Shown here: piece after piece, positions 31,420 through 40,837 of the stretch
Layout: each line of letters starts with the position of its first letter
How positions within the stretch are numbered: position 1 is the first letter of the stretch
Assembly (NCBI GenBank): GCA_036389135.1
Contig: DASVQP010000048.1
Location: 122,399 to 186,398 of the forward strand
DNA length: 64,000 bases
Direction of reading: 5' to 3'
Origin: Longimicrobium sp.
GTDB lineage: Bacteria > Gemmatimonadota > Gemmatimonadetes > Longimicrobiales > Longimicrobiaceae
Translations under genes and position numbers: made by a program
The notes under the pieces: model-generated
The model's database searches: none
Told to the model about the DNA's origin: nothing
The model's input: only the letters and a program-made list of their open reading frames with translations

Positions 31420-32762
31420 CACCTCGCCGGCGCCGCGAACACCGGCCCCGCCTGCGCCGCCCCACGCTCCGCCCGGTACAGCCACAGAACGACGCACCAC
31501 ACCAGCACCGCCAGCAGCCCGTCGGAAACCAGGCTCGCCCACGCCGCGCCGCGCCAGGAGTAGAGCGGAATCAGCCACAGGTTGAGCGCCACGTTCACCA
31601 CCGCCACGATCACGTACAGAGCGCTGCGCACCGCCTGCTTCCCCGCACCGGTCAGCGTGTCCGCGCCCAGGAACTGCACCGCGCGCAGCACGGGGAGCAG
31701 CGCCAGCCAGCGGAGGGCGCCCACGGTGTCCGCGTACCCCTCGCCCAACAGGTACGGGATCAGCGGCGCGCACAGCCAGAGCCCCACCCCCACCAGCGCG
31801 CCGTAGCCGCTGGCGATGGGAAGCAGCTTCTTGGCGAAGCGCACCGTGCCGCTGACCCCCGCCGTGCCGCTGCGAAAGAACTGCGTGTACGAGGCGATCA
31901 GCAGCGAGAGCAGCGGCGCGACCGCCACGTCCAGGATGCGGTACGCCGCGCCGTACGCGCCCGCCGCCTGCAGCGTGGCGAGCCGCGCCAGCATCGTCTT
32001 GTCGATCTCGCTGTAGATGCCACCCGCCGACTGCCCCACCGAGAAGTAGAAGCCTTCCCTGATGCGCGGCATCCCGGCGCCCGCGAAGTCGGGCGCGCCC
32101 AGCTCGCGGAACACCAGCACCAGCGCGAGCACCGCCGCGAAGGCGGAGCTGGCCAGGAAGCCCACGCCCCACGCCACCGGCGTCGGCGAGGGGACCACCG
32201 CCAGCATCACCAGCGCCGCGGCAAGGCGCGCCACCACCATCCACACCGAAATGGCGGCCGTGCGCTTGAGACGCCCGAACGCCCAGAAGGCCTGGCTGGA
32301 GATGTCGGTGAGCCGCGCGAACACGAGCTCGGAAACGGCGACCGTCACCACCAGCCAGATGGAGATGGAGGCCGGGAGCATCCACCGCGAGAGCCCCAGC
32401 ACGGCCGCGCACAGGAGCAGCCCGGACACGGTGGTGACGACGAGCGCGTTCCCCCACCGCCTGGCGAACTGACCGGGATCGCGGGCCACGTCCTGGATCA
32501 GGAGCTGCCCCGTCCCCCAGCTCGCAAAGGGCACCAGCACGCCGGCCAGCGCCACCACGCCCACGAAGGCGCCGTACCCGTCCGGCGCCAGCGCCCGCGC
32601 GATGAGGACGAAATAGGCGGTCTGGACGAGCGAGCGGCACCCGTAGCCCAGGAGCATGGACCAGGTGCCGCGCGCCAGCGAGCTCGCCTTCAGCCGGTCA
32701 CGCAGCGCCTGGCCGCGCTCACGAAGCGAGCCGCGGCCGGGCTCGGGTGCCGGGCCGCTCAT
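31419..32762 (-). CDS. Polysaccharide flippase (Wzx/MOP family)
   Basis: A 447-residue membrane protein with about twelve to fourteen hydrophobic segments, of the polysaccharide transporter family that flips undecaprenyl-linked repeat units. The N-terminal LARGTWSMLLGYGCRSLVQTAYFVLIARALAPDGYGAFVGVV is typical of the family, as is EGFYFSVGQSAGGIYSEIDKTMLARLATLQAAGAYGAAYRI in the middle. ATG at 32762. Its stop codon is formed partly by the adjacent tandem repeat. It works with the Wzy-like polymerase and Wzc/Wza encoded in the same operon. Confidence 0.88.
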   Translation of the reverse strand: MSGPAPEPGRGSLRERGQALRDRLKASSLARGTWSMLLGYGCRSLVQTAYFVLIARALAPDGYGAFVGVVALAGVLVPFASWGTGQLLIQDVARDPGQFARRWGNALVVTTVSGLLLCAAVLGLSRWMLPASISIWLVVTVAVSELVFARLTDISSQAFWAFGRLKRTAAISVWMVVARLAAALVMLAVVPSPTPVAWGVGFLASSAFAAVLALVLVFRELGAPDFAGAGMPRIREGFYFSVGQSAGGIYSEIDKTMLARLATLQAAGAYGAAYRILDVAVAPLLSLLIASYTQFFRSGTAGVSGTVRFAKKLLPIASGYGALVGVGLWLCAPLIPYLLGEGYADTVGALRWLALLPVLRAVQFLGADTLTGAGKQAVRSALYVIVAVVNVALNLWLIPLYSWRGAAWASLVSDGLLAVLVWCVVLWLYRAERGAAQAGPVFAAPAR

Positions 32763-32797
32763 GCCGGAAACACTGTCATATTGGAGTGCGGTGGGGG

Positions 32798-34330
32798 CTA
32801 GCTCGCCCCCACCCCGCGCAGCACGGTGGGAATCGTCTTGGCCAGGATCTTCATGTCCAGCGCGAGCGACCACTCGTCGATGTACTTCAGGTCCAGCGTA
32901 ACCCAGTCGTCGAAGCCCAGGTTGCTGCGCCCGCTCACCTGCCACAGCCCCGTCATCCCCGGAGGGGCGCTGAACCGGCGCATGAACCACGCCTGGTCGA
33001 AGAGCTGCACGTCGCGCACGGCCATGGGGCGCGGGCCCACCAGCGACATGTCGCCGCGCAGCACGTTGATCAGCTGCGGAAGCTCGTCCATCGAGGTCTT
33101 GCGGAGGAAGCGGCCCACCGCCGTCACCCGCGGGTCGTTGCGGATCTTGAACGCCGGCCCGATCGCCTCGTTCTGCGACTCCAGCAGCTTCTGCAGGACC
33201 TCCGCGTTGGGCACCATCGTGCGGAACTTCCACATCTTGAAGCGGCGCTTGTTGCGGCCGTAGCGCTCCTGCGCAAAGAAGATCGGCCCCGGGCTGTCCA
33301 TCTTGATGGCGATCGCGATGGCCAGCATCAGCGGCGCCAGCAGCACCAGCCCGATGGCGGCGCACACGAAGTCGGCCGCGCGCTTCATCTGCTGGCGGTA
33401 GTCGTCGTGGAACACCTTCATCGCCACCACCGAGAGCCGGTCCCCGTGCTCCAGGCGGGGGCGGGCCACCGCGACCTGGAAGACGTCGGCCAGGTACTTG
33501 GACTCGGTGCCGGTGCGCTCGCACACGCCGATGGCGTGCTGGATCTGCTCGTAGCACGACTTGATGGGGAGGGCGATCAGCACCTCGTCCACCACCTGGT
33601 GCATCAGGATCTCTTCCAGCTCCTCCAGCGAGCCCAGCTTGGGCGCGTCCAGGCTCTCGGACAGGTGGTGGTCGTTGGAGTCCACGAAGCCCAGCAGCTC
33701 CACCCCCTCGCCGCTGGCGCGGATCTCCTGCGCCACCCGCAGCGCACGCGGGCCGCTCCCCAGCACGATCACGCGGCGCACCGTGCGGGTGCGGGCGGTG
33801 CCCACCAGCGTCCAGAAGGGCGCGCGGATCGCCAGCGTGGCGCCCACCGAGCCCGCCCAGAAGAAGAGCGCCGTCTGCACGCGCAGCGCCGGGCTCAACG
33901 CCATCAGCGGGAAGGCGAATGCCAGCGCCGCGCCCACCGTGCACGCCGCGAGCACGCGCAGGATGTCTTCGCGGCGGCGGAAGGGCCCCGGCTCGTACAG
34001 GCCGGCCAGCGACAGGATGCGCGGCCAGACGAGGGCGAAGCCGCCCACCATCACCGCGCTCTTGACGCTCACCTGCTGGGCGAGGAAGGCGTCGACCCCC
34101 GCCGGCAGCCGCTGGAGGTTGGCGAAGGCCCACACCGCGAACAGCACCGCGAGCGCCGCAAAGGTGTCCAGCGTCCCCCCCAGCTCCGGGGTGAACGCGT
34201 TGCGCTCGGGCGGGCTCGCCGCGGCGATTCCCGCCGCGGGCGCCGTGGGCTCCGCGGTCCTGGGCGACGGAAAGAGCCCGACGCCGGGGAACGCTCGAAG
34301 AAAGGGGCTTTTCAGTACTGGAGTGCTCAT
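32798..34330 (-). CDS. Polyprenyl glycosylphosphotransferase (WbaP/WcaJ type)
   Basis: A 510-residue initiating transferase that loads the first sugar phosphate onto undecaprenyl phosphate. N-terminal half: four or five transmembrane segments and a CoA-binding-like fold with VIVLGSGPRALRVAQEI. C-terminal catalytic half (about 310-510): a membrane helix then DSPGPIFFAQERYGRNKRRFKMWKFRTM, RKTSMDELPQLINVLRGDMSLVGPRP and PPGMTGLWQVSGRS, all hallmark motifs. ATG at 34330 follows GGTGAG. It is separated from the Wzc gene by 273 bp that include a perfect TATAAT on this strand, so the operon may have an internal promoter here. Confidence 0.93.
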   Translation of the reverse strand: MSTPVLKSPFLRAFPGVGLFPSPRTAEPTAPAAGIAAASPPERNAFTPELGGTLDTFAALAVLFAVWAFANLQRLPAGVDAFLAQQVSVKSAVMVGGFALVWPRILSLAGLYEPGPFRRREDILRVLAACTVGAALAFAFPLMALSPALRVQTALFFWAGSVGATLAIRAPFWTLVGTARTRTVRRVIVLGSGPRALRVAQEIRASGEGVELLGFVDSNDHHLSESLDAPKLGSLEELEEILMHQVVDEVLIALPIKSCYEQIQHAIGVCERTGTESKYLADVFQVAVARPRLEHGDRLSVVAMKVFHDDYRQQMKRAADFVCAAIGLVLLAPLMLAIAIAIKMDSPGPIFFAQERYGRNKRRFKMWKFRTMVPNAEVLQKLLESQNEAIGPAFKIRNDPRVTAVGRFLRKTSMDELPQLINVLRGDMSLVGPRPMAVRDVQLFDQAWFMRRFSAPPGMTGLWQVSGRSNLGFDDWVTLDLKYIDEWSLALDMKILAKTIPTVLRGVGAS

Positions 34331-34550
34331 CACGCTCACCTTCGGCGGCTGGGCCGTCTCGGCAGGCTGCTGCACCTGCGAGACCCCTGGCTCTGCGGCC
34401 CCGCCTCGCGGCGGGTGTGCTCTTCTCGGGTGCGGACCGAAGCGCCGGACGACGCTCAGGCTGTTACCACCGGGTTCCTCTCCGGCGTCCGTCCTTGCTA
34501 TGGGGCTAAGCGAATTCCGTACCATCTGCAGCGGGTGTTTCCCCTGTAAA

Positions 34551-34556
34551 ATTATA
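34551..34556 (-). promoter_or_regulatory. Candidate -10 box upstream of the glycosylphosphotransferase gene
   Basis: A perfect TATAAT on the minus strand, about 220 bp before the ATG at 34330 and just past the Wzc gene, in a locally AT-rich patch. No good -35 box is visible at 17 bp spacing, so the assignment is tentative. Confidence 0.4.
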
Positions 34557-34603
34557 TGCCGATCCGCTTTGGCGCGTTCATGTTACGTGCGCTGCGGGGA
34601 TCG

Positions 34604-37030
34604 TTACGCCTGCGATGCCGTGTAGTAGCTCTGGGCGTACGACTGCCACTTGTAGGCGGCGTCGTACTCGCGGTCGCGGTCCGGGTCGATGTCGTTGAGC
34701 AGCGTGCCCAGCACCGGCAGGCGGGCCCGGCGGCACTGCTCGGCGCACTCCACCAGGGCGTCGAAGGGGGTCACCCCGGCCCGCGCCACCAGCATCACCG
34801 CGTCCGCGTAGCCGCCCAGGACGGCGGTGTCCGCGAAGACGTTGATGGGGGGCGTGTCCAGGATCACCAGGTAGTACTTCTGCCGCAGCCACTCCATGAG
34901 CGCCTGCGCGCGGGCCGAGCCGAGCAGCCTGGTGCAGTCCGCGGGAAGGACGCCGGTTGGAATGTAATGCAAAGCGTTGCCATTCCCAACGTCTACGGTG
35001 CGCAGCACCTGCTGGAAGGACGCGTTGCCGGCCAAAAGGTCACTGAGCCCGCGCTTCCGCGGCCCTATGCGGGTGCTGAGCGTGCCGCGGCGCAGGTCCG
35101 CGTCGATCAGCAGCACCTTGAGCCCACGCCGGGCCAGCGTAACCGCCAGCCCCGCCGCGCTCGTGCTCTTCCCGTCGCCGGGCAGCGGGCTGCTCACCAC
35201 CAGCGTCTTGACCTCCGCGTCCGGCTCGGCGAACTGCAGGTTGCGGTGCAGCCACTCGTAGGCATCGGCCGCGGGGGAGGGCCCGGCGGCGGTGCCCGGC
35301 AGCAGCGGGAGCGCCCCCGCGGGGACCAGCGCGGTGCCTCCGCCCCCGGGAGTCAGCATCCGCCTGGCCGAGGCCAGGGCGCCGGGGCGCTTTTCCGACT
35401 CCTTGAGCTCCGCGATGCGCGGCACCCAGCCGAGCACGGGGTAGCCGGTGGCGGCCTGCACGTCGTCGCGGCTGTGCACGGTGCCGTCGCGGTACTCGCG
35501 CACCATCCCCGCGCCCACCCCCAGCAGCAGCCCGGCGATCCCGGTGAGCCCCAGCAGGAGCCCTTTTTGCGAGCCGACCGGCTTCATGGGGAGGTCGGCC
35601 GCCTCCACCACCCGCACACCCGGGTCCTGCACTGCCTGCGTGATCTCCGCCTCCTTGAGGCGCGTCTGCAGCAGCCCGTACGTCTCCTCCAGCACCCGCG
35701 TCTGCCGCGAGAGCCGCGCGAACTCCAGCTGCTTCCCCGGGATCTGGTCCATCCGCCGGGAGAAGGTGCCCAGCGTGTTATCGATGGACGACACCTGGTT
35801 GGCGAGCCCGCGCTGGTACGTCGTCACCAGCGAGGTGAGCTGCGACTCCAGGGCCTGGGCGCGCTGCGTGAGCGCCACCACGTCCGGGTCGTGCTCCTTG
35901 CGCCGCGTAAGCAGCTCCGCGCGCTGGCTCTCCACCGCCGTCAGCGAGCGCAGCATCTCCGACGCGGCCTCGTTGCGCAGCAGGGAAGGGTGGCCCACCA
36001 GCTCGCGGTAGGGGGAAGGCTGGCCGGGGATGCGCGCCCGGGTGCGCGCCTGGCTGATGAGGTTGCCGAGCGACGCCCGCTCCGCCTCCAGCACCCCGCG
36101 CTCCGCCTGCATCTGCGCCTGCCGCGCCACCTGCGTGCTCGCCTCCACCGGCAGGTCGACCACCTGGTTCGCCTCGCGGAAGGCCTGGAGCTTGTTCTCC
36201 GCCTCGGTGAGCTGCCCCTTGATGGTACCCAGCTGCCCGCGCAGGAAGTTGGCGGTGGTGCGCGCCTCGGTGCTGTGCACCTCGCGCCGCATGGCGATGA
36301 AGTTGGCGGCGAGCACGTTGGGCACGTCGCGCACCAGCTCGGGGTCGCTCCCCTCGTAGCGGATGTCCACCACGCTGGCGTTGCGGTCCTGCTGCGAAAC
36401 GTCGGTCGCGTCGATCAGCGACGCGGCGGCGCCCTGGCGCGAGTCGATGGCGATCTCGAACTCGGCGGTGCGCGACGCGGTCCGCGCCAGCACGAGCTGC
36501 CCTTCGGGGATCCTCACCTCGGCGCCCGGCGCAAAGGTGCCGATGCTGGCGCCGCTCTCCGCGTCGGTGACGTCGAAGGTCAGGTCGTCACGCCGCTCGA
36601 AGCGGTAGTGGGCGGGCTGCACGTCCGCCGCCACCGCCATGCCGGCGAGGAGCGACGAGCGCCGCGCGCCGCCGGGCTTCGCCACCGTCACCTGCAGCCG
36701 CAGCGAGTCCACCACCGCCTCTGCCAGCGTGCGGCTCTGCAGCACCCGGATGTCGGTGGCGATGTTGTCGTCTTCCACCACCGCGACGGCGGGCGCGGCG
36801 GTCTGCAGGCCGGGTCGCGGCGGGCTCACCCGCAGCGAGGTCTGCGCCTGGTACGACGGCTCGATGCGCCGCACCAGCATGAAGCCGGTTCCCAGCCCCG
36901 CGGCCAGGCAGGCGAGGATCAGCCAGCGGTGCCGGCGCAGCGCGCCCCACACGGTGCGGGGCACCACGCCGGGGGCCGCCGCGGGGGCGATCGGCGTCGT
37001 GGAGCCCGGAAGGGCGAGTCGTTCGTTCAT
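34604..37030 (-). CDS. Wzc-type polysaccharide co-polymerase / tyrosine autokinase
   Basis: An 808-residue inner-membrane protein. A Wzz domain with a transmembrane segment at about 37-57 is followed by a long periplasmic coiled-coil (about 210-450), a GNVR-like region, a second membrane segment (about 490-515) and a cytoplasmic BY-kinase domain. Walker A is SPLPGDGKSTSAA near residue 620, Walker A' is VLLIDADLRRGTL and Walker B is LVILDTPP. The C-terminal 20 residues hold five tyrosines, the autophosphorylation cluster. I prefer ATG 37030 to GTG 37036 because GAGG lies five bases before the ATG. It controls chain length together with the Wza-like protein encoded just upstream. Confidence 0.93.
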   Translation of the reverse strand: MNERLALPGSTTPIAPAAAPGVVPRTVWGALRRHRWLILACLAAGLGTGFMLVRRIEPSYQAQTSLRVSPPRPGLQTAAPAVAVVEDDNIATDIRVLQSRTLAEAVVDSLRLQVTVAKPGGARRSSLLAGMAVAADVQPAHYRFERRDDLTFDVTDAESGASIGTFAPGAEVRIPEGQLVLARTASRTAEFEIAIDSRQGAAASLIDATDVSQQDRNASVVDIRYEGSDPELVRDVPNVLAANFIAMRREVHSTEARTTANFLRGQLGTIKGQLTEAENKLQAFREANQVVDLPVEASTQVARQAQMQAERGVLEAERASLGNLISQARTRARIPGQPSPYRELVGHPSLLRNEAASEMLRSLTAVESQRAELLTRRKEHDPDVVALTQRAQALESQLTSLVTTYQRGLANQVSSIDNTLGTFSRRMDQIPGKQLEFARLSRQTRVLEETYGLLQTRLKEAEITQAVQDPGVRVVEAADLPMKPVGSQKGLLLGLTGIAGLLLGVGAGMVREYRDGTVHSRDDVQAATGYPVLGWVPRIAELKESEKRPGALASARRMLTPGGGGTALVPAGALPLLPGTAAGPSPAADAYEWLHRNLQFAEPDAEVKTLVVSSPLPGDGKSTSAAGLAVTLARRGLKVLLIDADLRRGTLSTRIGPRKRGLSDLLAGNASFQQVLRTVDVGNGNALHYIPTGVLPADCTRLLGSARAQALMEWLRQKYYLVILDTPPINVFADTAVLGGYADAVMLVARAGVTPFDALVECAEQCRRARLPVLGTLLNDIDPDRDREYDAAYKWQSYAQSYYTASQA

Positions 37031-37037
37031 GTACACC

Positions 37038-37664
37038 TCAGCGGCTAAGTAGCGCGATCAGCAGGCCCACCGTGCCGGTGATCGCGGCGGTCACGATCCC
37101 GGTGTTGCGGGTGATCCAGCCCCGCTCCGGCACGAACAGCTGGTCGCCGGAGCGGATGGAGGTTGCGGCCAGGCGCGTCTCGGCGGAGAGCGCCACCGGA
37201 AGGCGGCGCCCGCCGCGGATCAGGTCGATCCGCTTGGGGTTCCCCTCCGACGTGGTCCCGCCGGCCAGCGCCAGGGCATCCGAAACGGTCATGCTGGGCT
37301 CCACCGAGTAGATCCCCGGGTTGCGCACCGCGCCCAGCACCTGGATGCGGCGGAGGAGCACCACCTCGATGGATCGGTGCTGGAGGAAGTCCGCGTACGC
37401 CGCCACCAGCCGGGCGGTGAGCGCCGCTGGCTCCTGCCCGCCGACCTGCGTGGGTCCCAGGCGGGGCAGCACCGCCACACCTTCGTCGTCCACGCGGAAC
37501 TCGCCGGAGAGGTCCGGCTCGCGCCAGATCTTCAGCCGGATCAGGTCGCCGGGGCGCAGCGGATCGACCGAGGCCTGCTGCGCCTGCACCCCGCCGGGGA
37601 GCGCGCAAACGAGGGCGAGCACGACTGCGGCCAGCCGGGCTGCGCGGGCGATCGCTGCGGTCAT
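37038..37664 (-). CDS. Wza-type polysaccharide export lipid-bilayer/periplasmic protein (short)
   Basis: A 208-residue protein with a signal peptide (LAAVVLALVCALPGGVQAQQ), a Poly_export domain (about 30-110: RPGDLIRLKIWREPDLSGEFRVDDEG, PRLGPTQVGG) and one SLBB domain (about 112-185: IQVLGAVRNPGIYSVEPSMTVSDALALAGG). It lacks the extra SLBB domains and the outer-membrane helix of E. coli Wza but has a hydrophobic C-terminal segment (GIVTAAITGTVGLLIALL), so a different exit channel may be used. First gene of the minus-strand exopolysaccharide operon. Confidence 0.88.
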   Translation of the reverse strand: MTAAIARAARLAAVVLALVCALPGGVQAQQASVDPLRPGDLIRLKIWREPDLSGEFRVDDEGVAVLPRLGPTQVGGQEPAALTARLVAAYADFLQHRSIEVVLLRRIQVLGAVRNPGIYSVEPSMTVSDALALAGGTTSEGNPKRIDLIRGGRRLPVALSAETRLAATSIRSGDQLFVPERGWITRNTGIVTAAITGTVGLLIALLSR

Positions 37665-37697
37665 TAGGCTTTGTATTTGGATTGGTCGCGACACCGG

Positions 37698-37717
37698 CAG
37701 ATGCCAGGCGGCATCTG
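37698..37717 (-). promoter_or_regulatory. Hairpin in the leader of the exopolysaccharide operon
   Basis: CAGATGCC (37698-37705) and GGCATCTG (37710-37717) form a perfect 8-bp stem with a 4-base loop, 34 bp upstream of the Wza-like start. Possibly an operator or a 5' mRNA element; no known motif was recognised. Confidence 0.4.
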
Positions 37718-37955
37718 GAGCGGACGCCATTCGGTTGCCTTGCTGAACACCGTTTCCTGCAATCTGCGGACCAGGGAAGTAGCAGCTTGGGTGTAACAAA
37801 AACGCTGCGACTCGGGGGCGATTGGCCCACGATGTGCGCTCCGGCCGGTGGGGCCGCCGCCGCAGACCTTGCAGGACCCGCGCTCCGGCCCGATTGTGTG
37901 GGGACCGGTGCCTCCGCGCGTCCGGCGCCTCTGCATCCAACTCCTCGAAGCCAAC

Positions 37956-40442
37956 ATGGCCGACACCTCCCGAAGCCAGCTCCGCAAGCTCAAAGAAGAA
38001 TACGCGCGCAACCCCGGAAGCCGCGTCTTCGTCCACCTGGCCGAGGCGCACCGCAAGGCGGGCGAGCTCAAGCAGGCGCAGCAGGTGCTCACCGAGGGGC
38101 TGCGGCGGCACGGCGACTACCCCAGCGGCCTGGTGGTCCTGGCCCGGGTCCTGGCCGACCAGGGCGAGGACGAGCGCGCGGCCGCCGTGTGGCGCGACGT
38201 GGTGCGGCTGGACCCCGAGAACATCGTGGCCCTGCGTGCCCTCGGCGACATCGCGGAGGCCGCGGGGCGCCGCGTGGAGGCGATGCAGCTCTACCGCCGC
38301 GTGGTGCGCCTGGAGAACGGCGACCCGGAGGACGGCGAGTCCGAGATCGTGGCTCCCGACTTCGACGAGGAAGACGCCGAGCCCGCCTCCGCCGCGGAGC
38401 CCGCGCCCGCCCCGGCCGAGCCGGTCCCGGCCTGGCGCATGCGCCGCGTGCAGCCGCCCGCGCCTCCCGCCCCCGAGACCCCGCGCGAGCCCGATCCGGT
38501 GCCCGCGTGGCGTATGCGCCCGGCCGAGCCGCCCGCGCCCACCCCCGAGCCTGAGCCCGTCCGCGAGCCCGAGGCCACGCCCGCGTGGCGTATGCGCCAG
38601 CCCGATCTCATCGCGCCCACTCCGCCGGCGGAGCCCGTGCGCGAACCGGAGCCCGAGTCTGCAGCGGCGCCGCCGAAGAGCCGGTTCTCGTGGCTCGTGC
38701 GCACCGTCACCGGCGGCCGCGTGGACGAGCCGCAGCCCGCGCCCCCCGCCCCCGTCCGCGACTACGCGCGCGGCAGGGAGGAGACGGTCTTCGAGTCACC
38801 CGTCGCGCCGGATCAAGTACCCGCCGACAGCGCGTATGTGCCCCCGCGGGAAGAGCTTCCGGAAACGGTTGCCGAAGCCGCGCCGCCAGAGCCCATCGTG
38901 CCCGCCGAGCCGGTCCAGGTCGCCGACCCGTCGGAGCTGGACGCCGACACCGCGCCGCTCGCGGCCGAGCCGGAGCCGGCCGCCGCGGAGCAGGAAGCCG
39001 AGCCGTTCGAAGGCGTTCTCGATGGCGTCGCCGCCGCCGAGCTCGCGCCCTCTGCCTACGTGGCGGAGCGCTGGGCCGCATCCACTCACAACCCGGAAGT
39101 GGAGGAAGCGCCCGTCGCGGATGACGTCCCGGTCGCCTATCACGCTGCCCCCGACACGTCCCTCCCGGACGACGAGGAAGTGGACGAAGTTGCGCCCGGC
39201 GACATCGTGGTGATCCAGATGGATGATGATGCGTCGGACGCGGAAGAGGAGGGCGAGGCCGAAGCCGCAGTCACCTCCATCTTCGAAGGCGCGGACGAAG
39301 ACGTCACCCGCTTCGTGGAAACCCAGGCGCAGATCGAGACTGTTCCCGCCGAGCCGGTGACGGAGCCGGAGGCGGAGGCCTTCGACGAAGAGCCCGAGGC
39401 GGGACCGGTTCGCTTCGACGAGCTTGCGAAGCTCGCGTACACGGCCAGGCCGGCGCCGCCCCCGCAGGCCGACCCGCTGGCTCAGATCCGCGCCGAGATG
39501 TACGGCGCGCCCCAGGATACGCCCGAAGCGGAGATGGGCGCCGGCGCCGCGGGGCTGGCGGAGGTGCTGGTGCGCGTCCTGGAGCAGCAGGGCGGGGTGA
39601 TGCACGCCGAGAGCAGCCTGCGCCGCCTGCTGGCGGTCGCGCTGGCGCGGGAGCTCGGCCTTCCGCCCGCGCAGCAGGACGCGCTCGCGCTGGCGGCGCT
39701 CCTCAGCGCCCTCGGCGAGCTGCGCGACGGCGGCGCTGCGGATGCGGGGCGGCAGCTCGCGGTCACGCTGCAGCTCCTCTCCGGCGTCACGCTTCCGGAG
39801 ACCGCCCGCCAGGCGCTGGCGCACCAGTGCGAGCGCTGGGACGGCGGCGGCTTCCCCGCCGGGCTGCGGGAGGAGCGGATTCCCTTCCCGGCACGCATCC
39901 TGTCCGTCGCTCGCGCGGCCGCGGCGCTGCTGTCCGAGCGCCGCCCCGGTGCCGGCCAGGTGGTGGACGACCTCCAGCGCCAGGCCGGCAGCGCCTTCGA
40001 CCCGCTGGTGGTCAGCGTACTGCGCCGCGTCTTTGCGCAGCGCGAGCGCCACGGCATCGGCTACGGCTGGGGCGGGCGGGTGGCGGTGGTGCACCCCCAC
40101 GAGCTGCGCGCGCTGGAGCTCGCCGCGCGCCTGCACGGCGAGGGCTACGCCGCCGAGACCGCCGGCAGCGCCGCGGGGTTGCGCGAGCTGCTGCGCACCG
40201 GCTCGCCCCAGGCGCTGCTGCTGGGCGCCGACCTTCCGGACGCGGATGCGGCCGCGCTGGTTCGCGAGGTCCGCGCGGTGGGCGGCTCGCTCCCGGTGCT
40301 CGTGGTCGACGCCTCCGACGCCCGCCGCCGCGTGGAGCTCCTCGGCGCCGGCGCGGACGTCTGCTTCCCCGCCGACGCCGAGTTCCCCGAGGTTCGCGCC
40401 ACCCTCGACGCGCTCCTCCGCCGCCGCGAATCGTCAAGCTGA
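37956..40442 (+). CDS. TPR protein with degenerate HD-GYP and degenerate receiver domains
   Basis: An 828-residue cytoplasmic protein. Residues 1-115 hold TPR-like helices (GSRVFVHLAEAHRKAGELKQA). A long acidic, proline-rich region (about 120-530) contains three PAWRMR repeats. Residues about 545-720 resemble an HD-GYP domain (HQCERWDGGGFPAGLREERIPFPARIL, SAFDPLVVSVL), but the metal-binding HD is absent: the aligned region reads LALAALLSALGEL. Residues about 735-825 resemble a response-regulator receiver, with the phospho-acceptor replaced by Gly in LLLGADLPD. It is thus probably a non-enzymatic sensor or scaffold. Divergent from the exopolysaccharide operon; a paralogue (45658) precedes the cellulose-synthase-like gene. 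Confidence 0.8.
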   Translation: MADTSRSQLRKLKEEYARNPGSRVFVHLAEAHRKAGELKQAQQVLTEGLRRHGDYPSGLVVLARVLADQGEDERAAAVWRDVVRLDPENIVALRALGDIAEAAGRRVEAMQLYRRVVRLENGDPEDGESEIVAPDFDEEDAEPASAAEPAPAPAEPVPAWRMRRVQPPAPPAPETPREPDPVPAWRMRPAEPPAPTPEPEPVREPEATPAWRMRQPDLIAPTPPAEPVREPEPESAAAPPKSRFSWLVRTVTGGRVDEPQPAPPAPVRDYARGREETVFESPVAPDQVPADSAYVPPREELPETVAEAAPPEPIVPAEPVQVADPSELDADTAPLAAEPEPAAAEQEAEPFEGVLDGVAAAELAPSAYVAERWAASTHNPEVEEAPVADDVPVAYHAAPDTSLPDDEEVDEVAPGDIVVIQMDDDASDAEEEGEAEAAVTSIFEGADEDVTRFVETQAQIETVPAEPVTEPEAEAFDEEPEAGPVRFDELAKLAYTARPAPPPQADPLAQIRAEMYGAPQDTPEAEMGAGAAGLAEVLVRVLEQQGGVMHAESSLRRLLAVALARELGLPPAQQDALALAALLSALGELRDGGAADAGRQLAVTLQLLSGVTLPETARQALAHQCERWDGGGFPAGLREERIPFPARILSVARAAAALLSERRPGAGQVVDDLQRQAGSAFDPLVVSVLRRVFAQRERHGIGYGWGGRVAVVHPHELRALELAARLHGEGYAAETAGSAAGLRELLRTGSPQALLLGADLPDADAAALVREVRAVGGSLPVLVVDASDARRRVELLGAGADVCFPADAEFPEVRATLDALLRRRESSS

Positions 40443-40460
40443 GAGCACGGCAACCGCGCA

Positions 40461-40542
40461 TCACACAGAGACACAGAGGAAACAACAAGAAGCAAAGGTT
40501 GTTTCCTCTGTGTCTTTCCGTTTCCTCCGCGTCTCTGTGTGA
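40461..40542. repeat. Long intergenic hairpin repeat, CACAGAG type, copy e
   Basis: Begins 19 bp after the stop. TCACACAGAGACACAGAGG pairs with CGCGTCTCTGTGTGA, with an inner GGAAACAAC/GTTGTTTCC stem; the right side continues GACTGCTGTTGC as in other copies. Confidence 0.85.
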
Positions 40543-40740
40543 GACTGCTGTTGCAAAATTCAGCTTCCACCGCAAAACACGGCACTCCCGGCCGCGCCGA
40601 CCACCGGAGCCGCAGACGTAAGTAATTGAGAAACAGCAAGTTGGCATTCTGCACGGCGCCGGAACGCGCCGTGCGAATGGAGAGGGCGGGCGGTATGCCG
40701 CCCGGTTCCTCGCCCGGACGCCCCGGGCCCCCACCGAGAA

Positions 40741-40820
40741 CGGCAAACCCGCCGAAAGACGGGGACGCAAAGCTACGAGGCTACCGCGGGCCACACGCCC
40801 GCCACGCCAGTCGGGCCGCC
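40741..40820 (+). promoter_or_regulatory. c-di-GMP-I (GEMM) riboswitch upstream of the GH26 gene
   Basis: The conserved core is present in order: CGGC of P1 (40741-40744), AAACC, a P2 arm CCCG...CGGG capped by a GAAA tetraloop, GACGCAAAGC, a P3 arm CGGGC/GCCCG, GCCAGTCGGG and the closing GCCG (40817-40820). This matches the GEMM-I consensus that binds cyclic di-GMP. It ends 18 bp before the GH26 ATG. Two GC-rich hairpins lie upstream (40651-40674 and around 40687-40702). Whether c-di-GMP turns the gene on or off cannot be told from sequence; the short gap to the Shine-Dalgarno sequence suggests translational control. Confidence 0.85.
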
Positions 40821-40837
40821 GAAGAGGGTGATGTGCC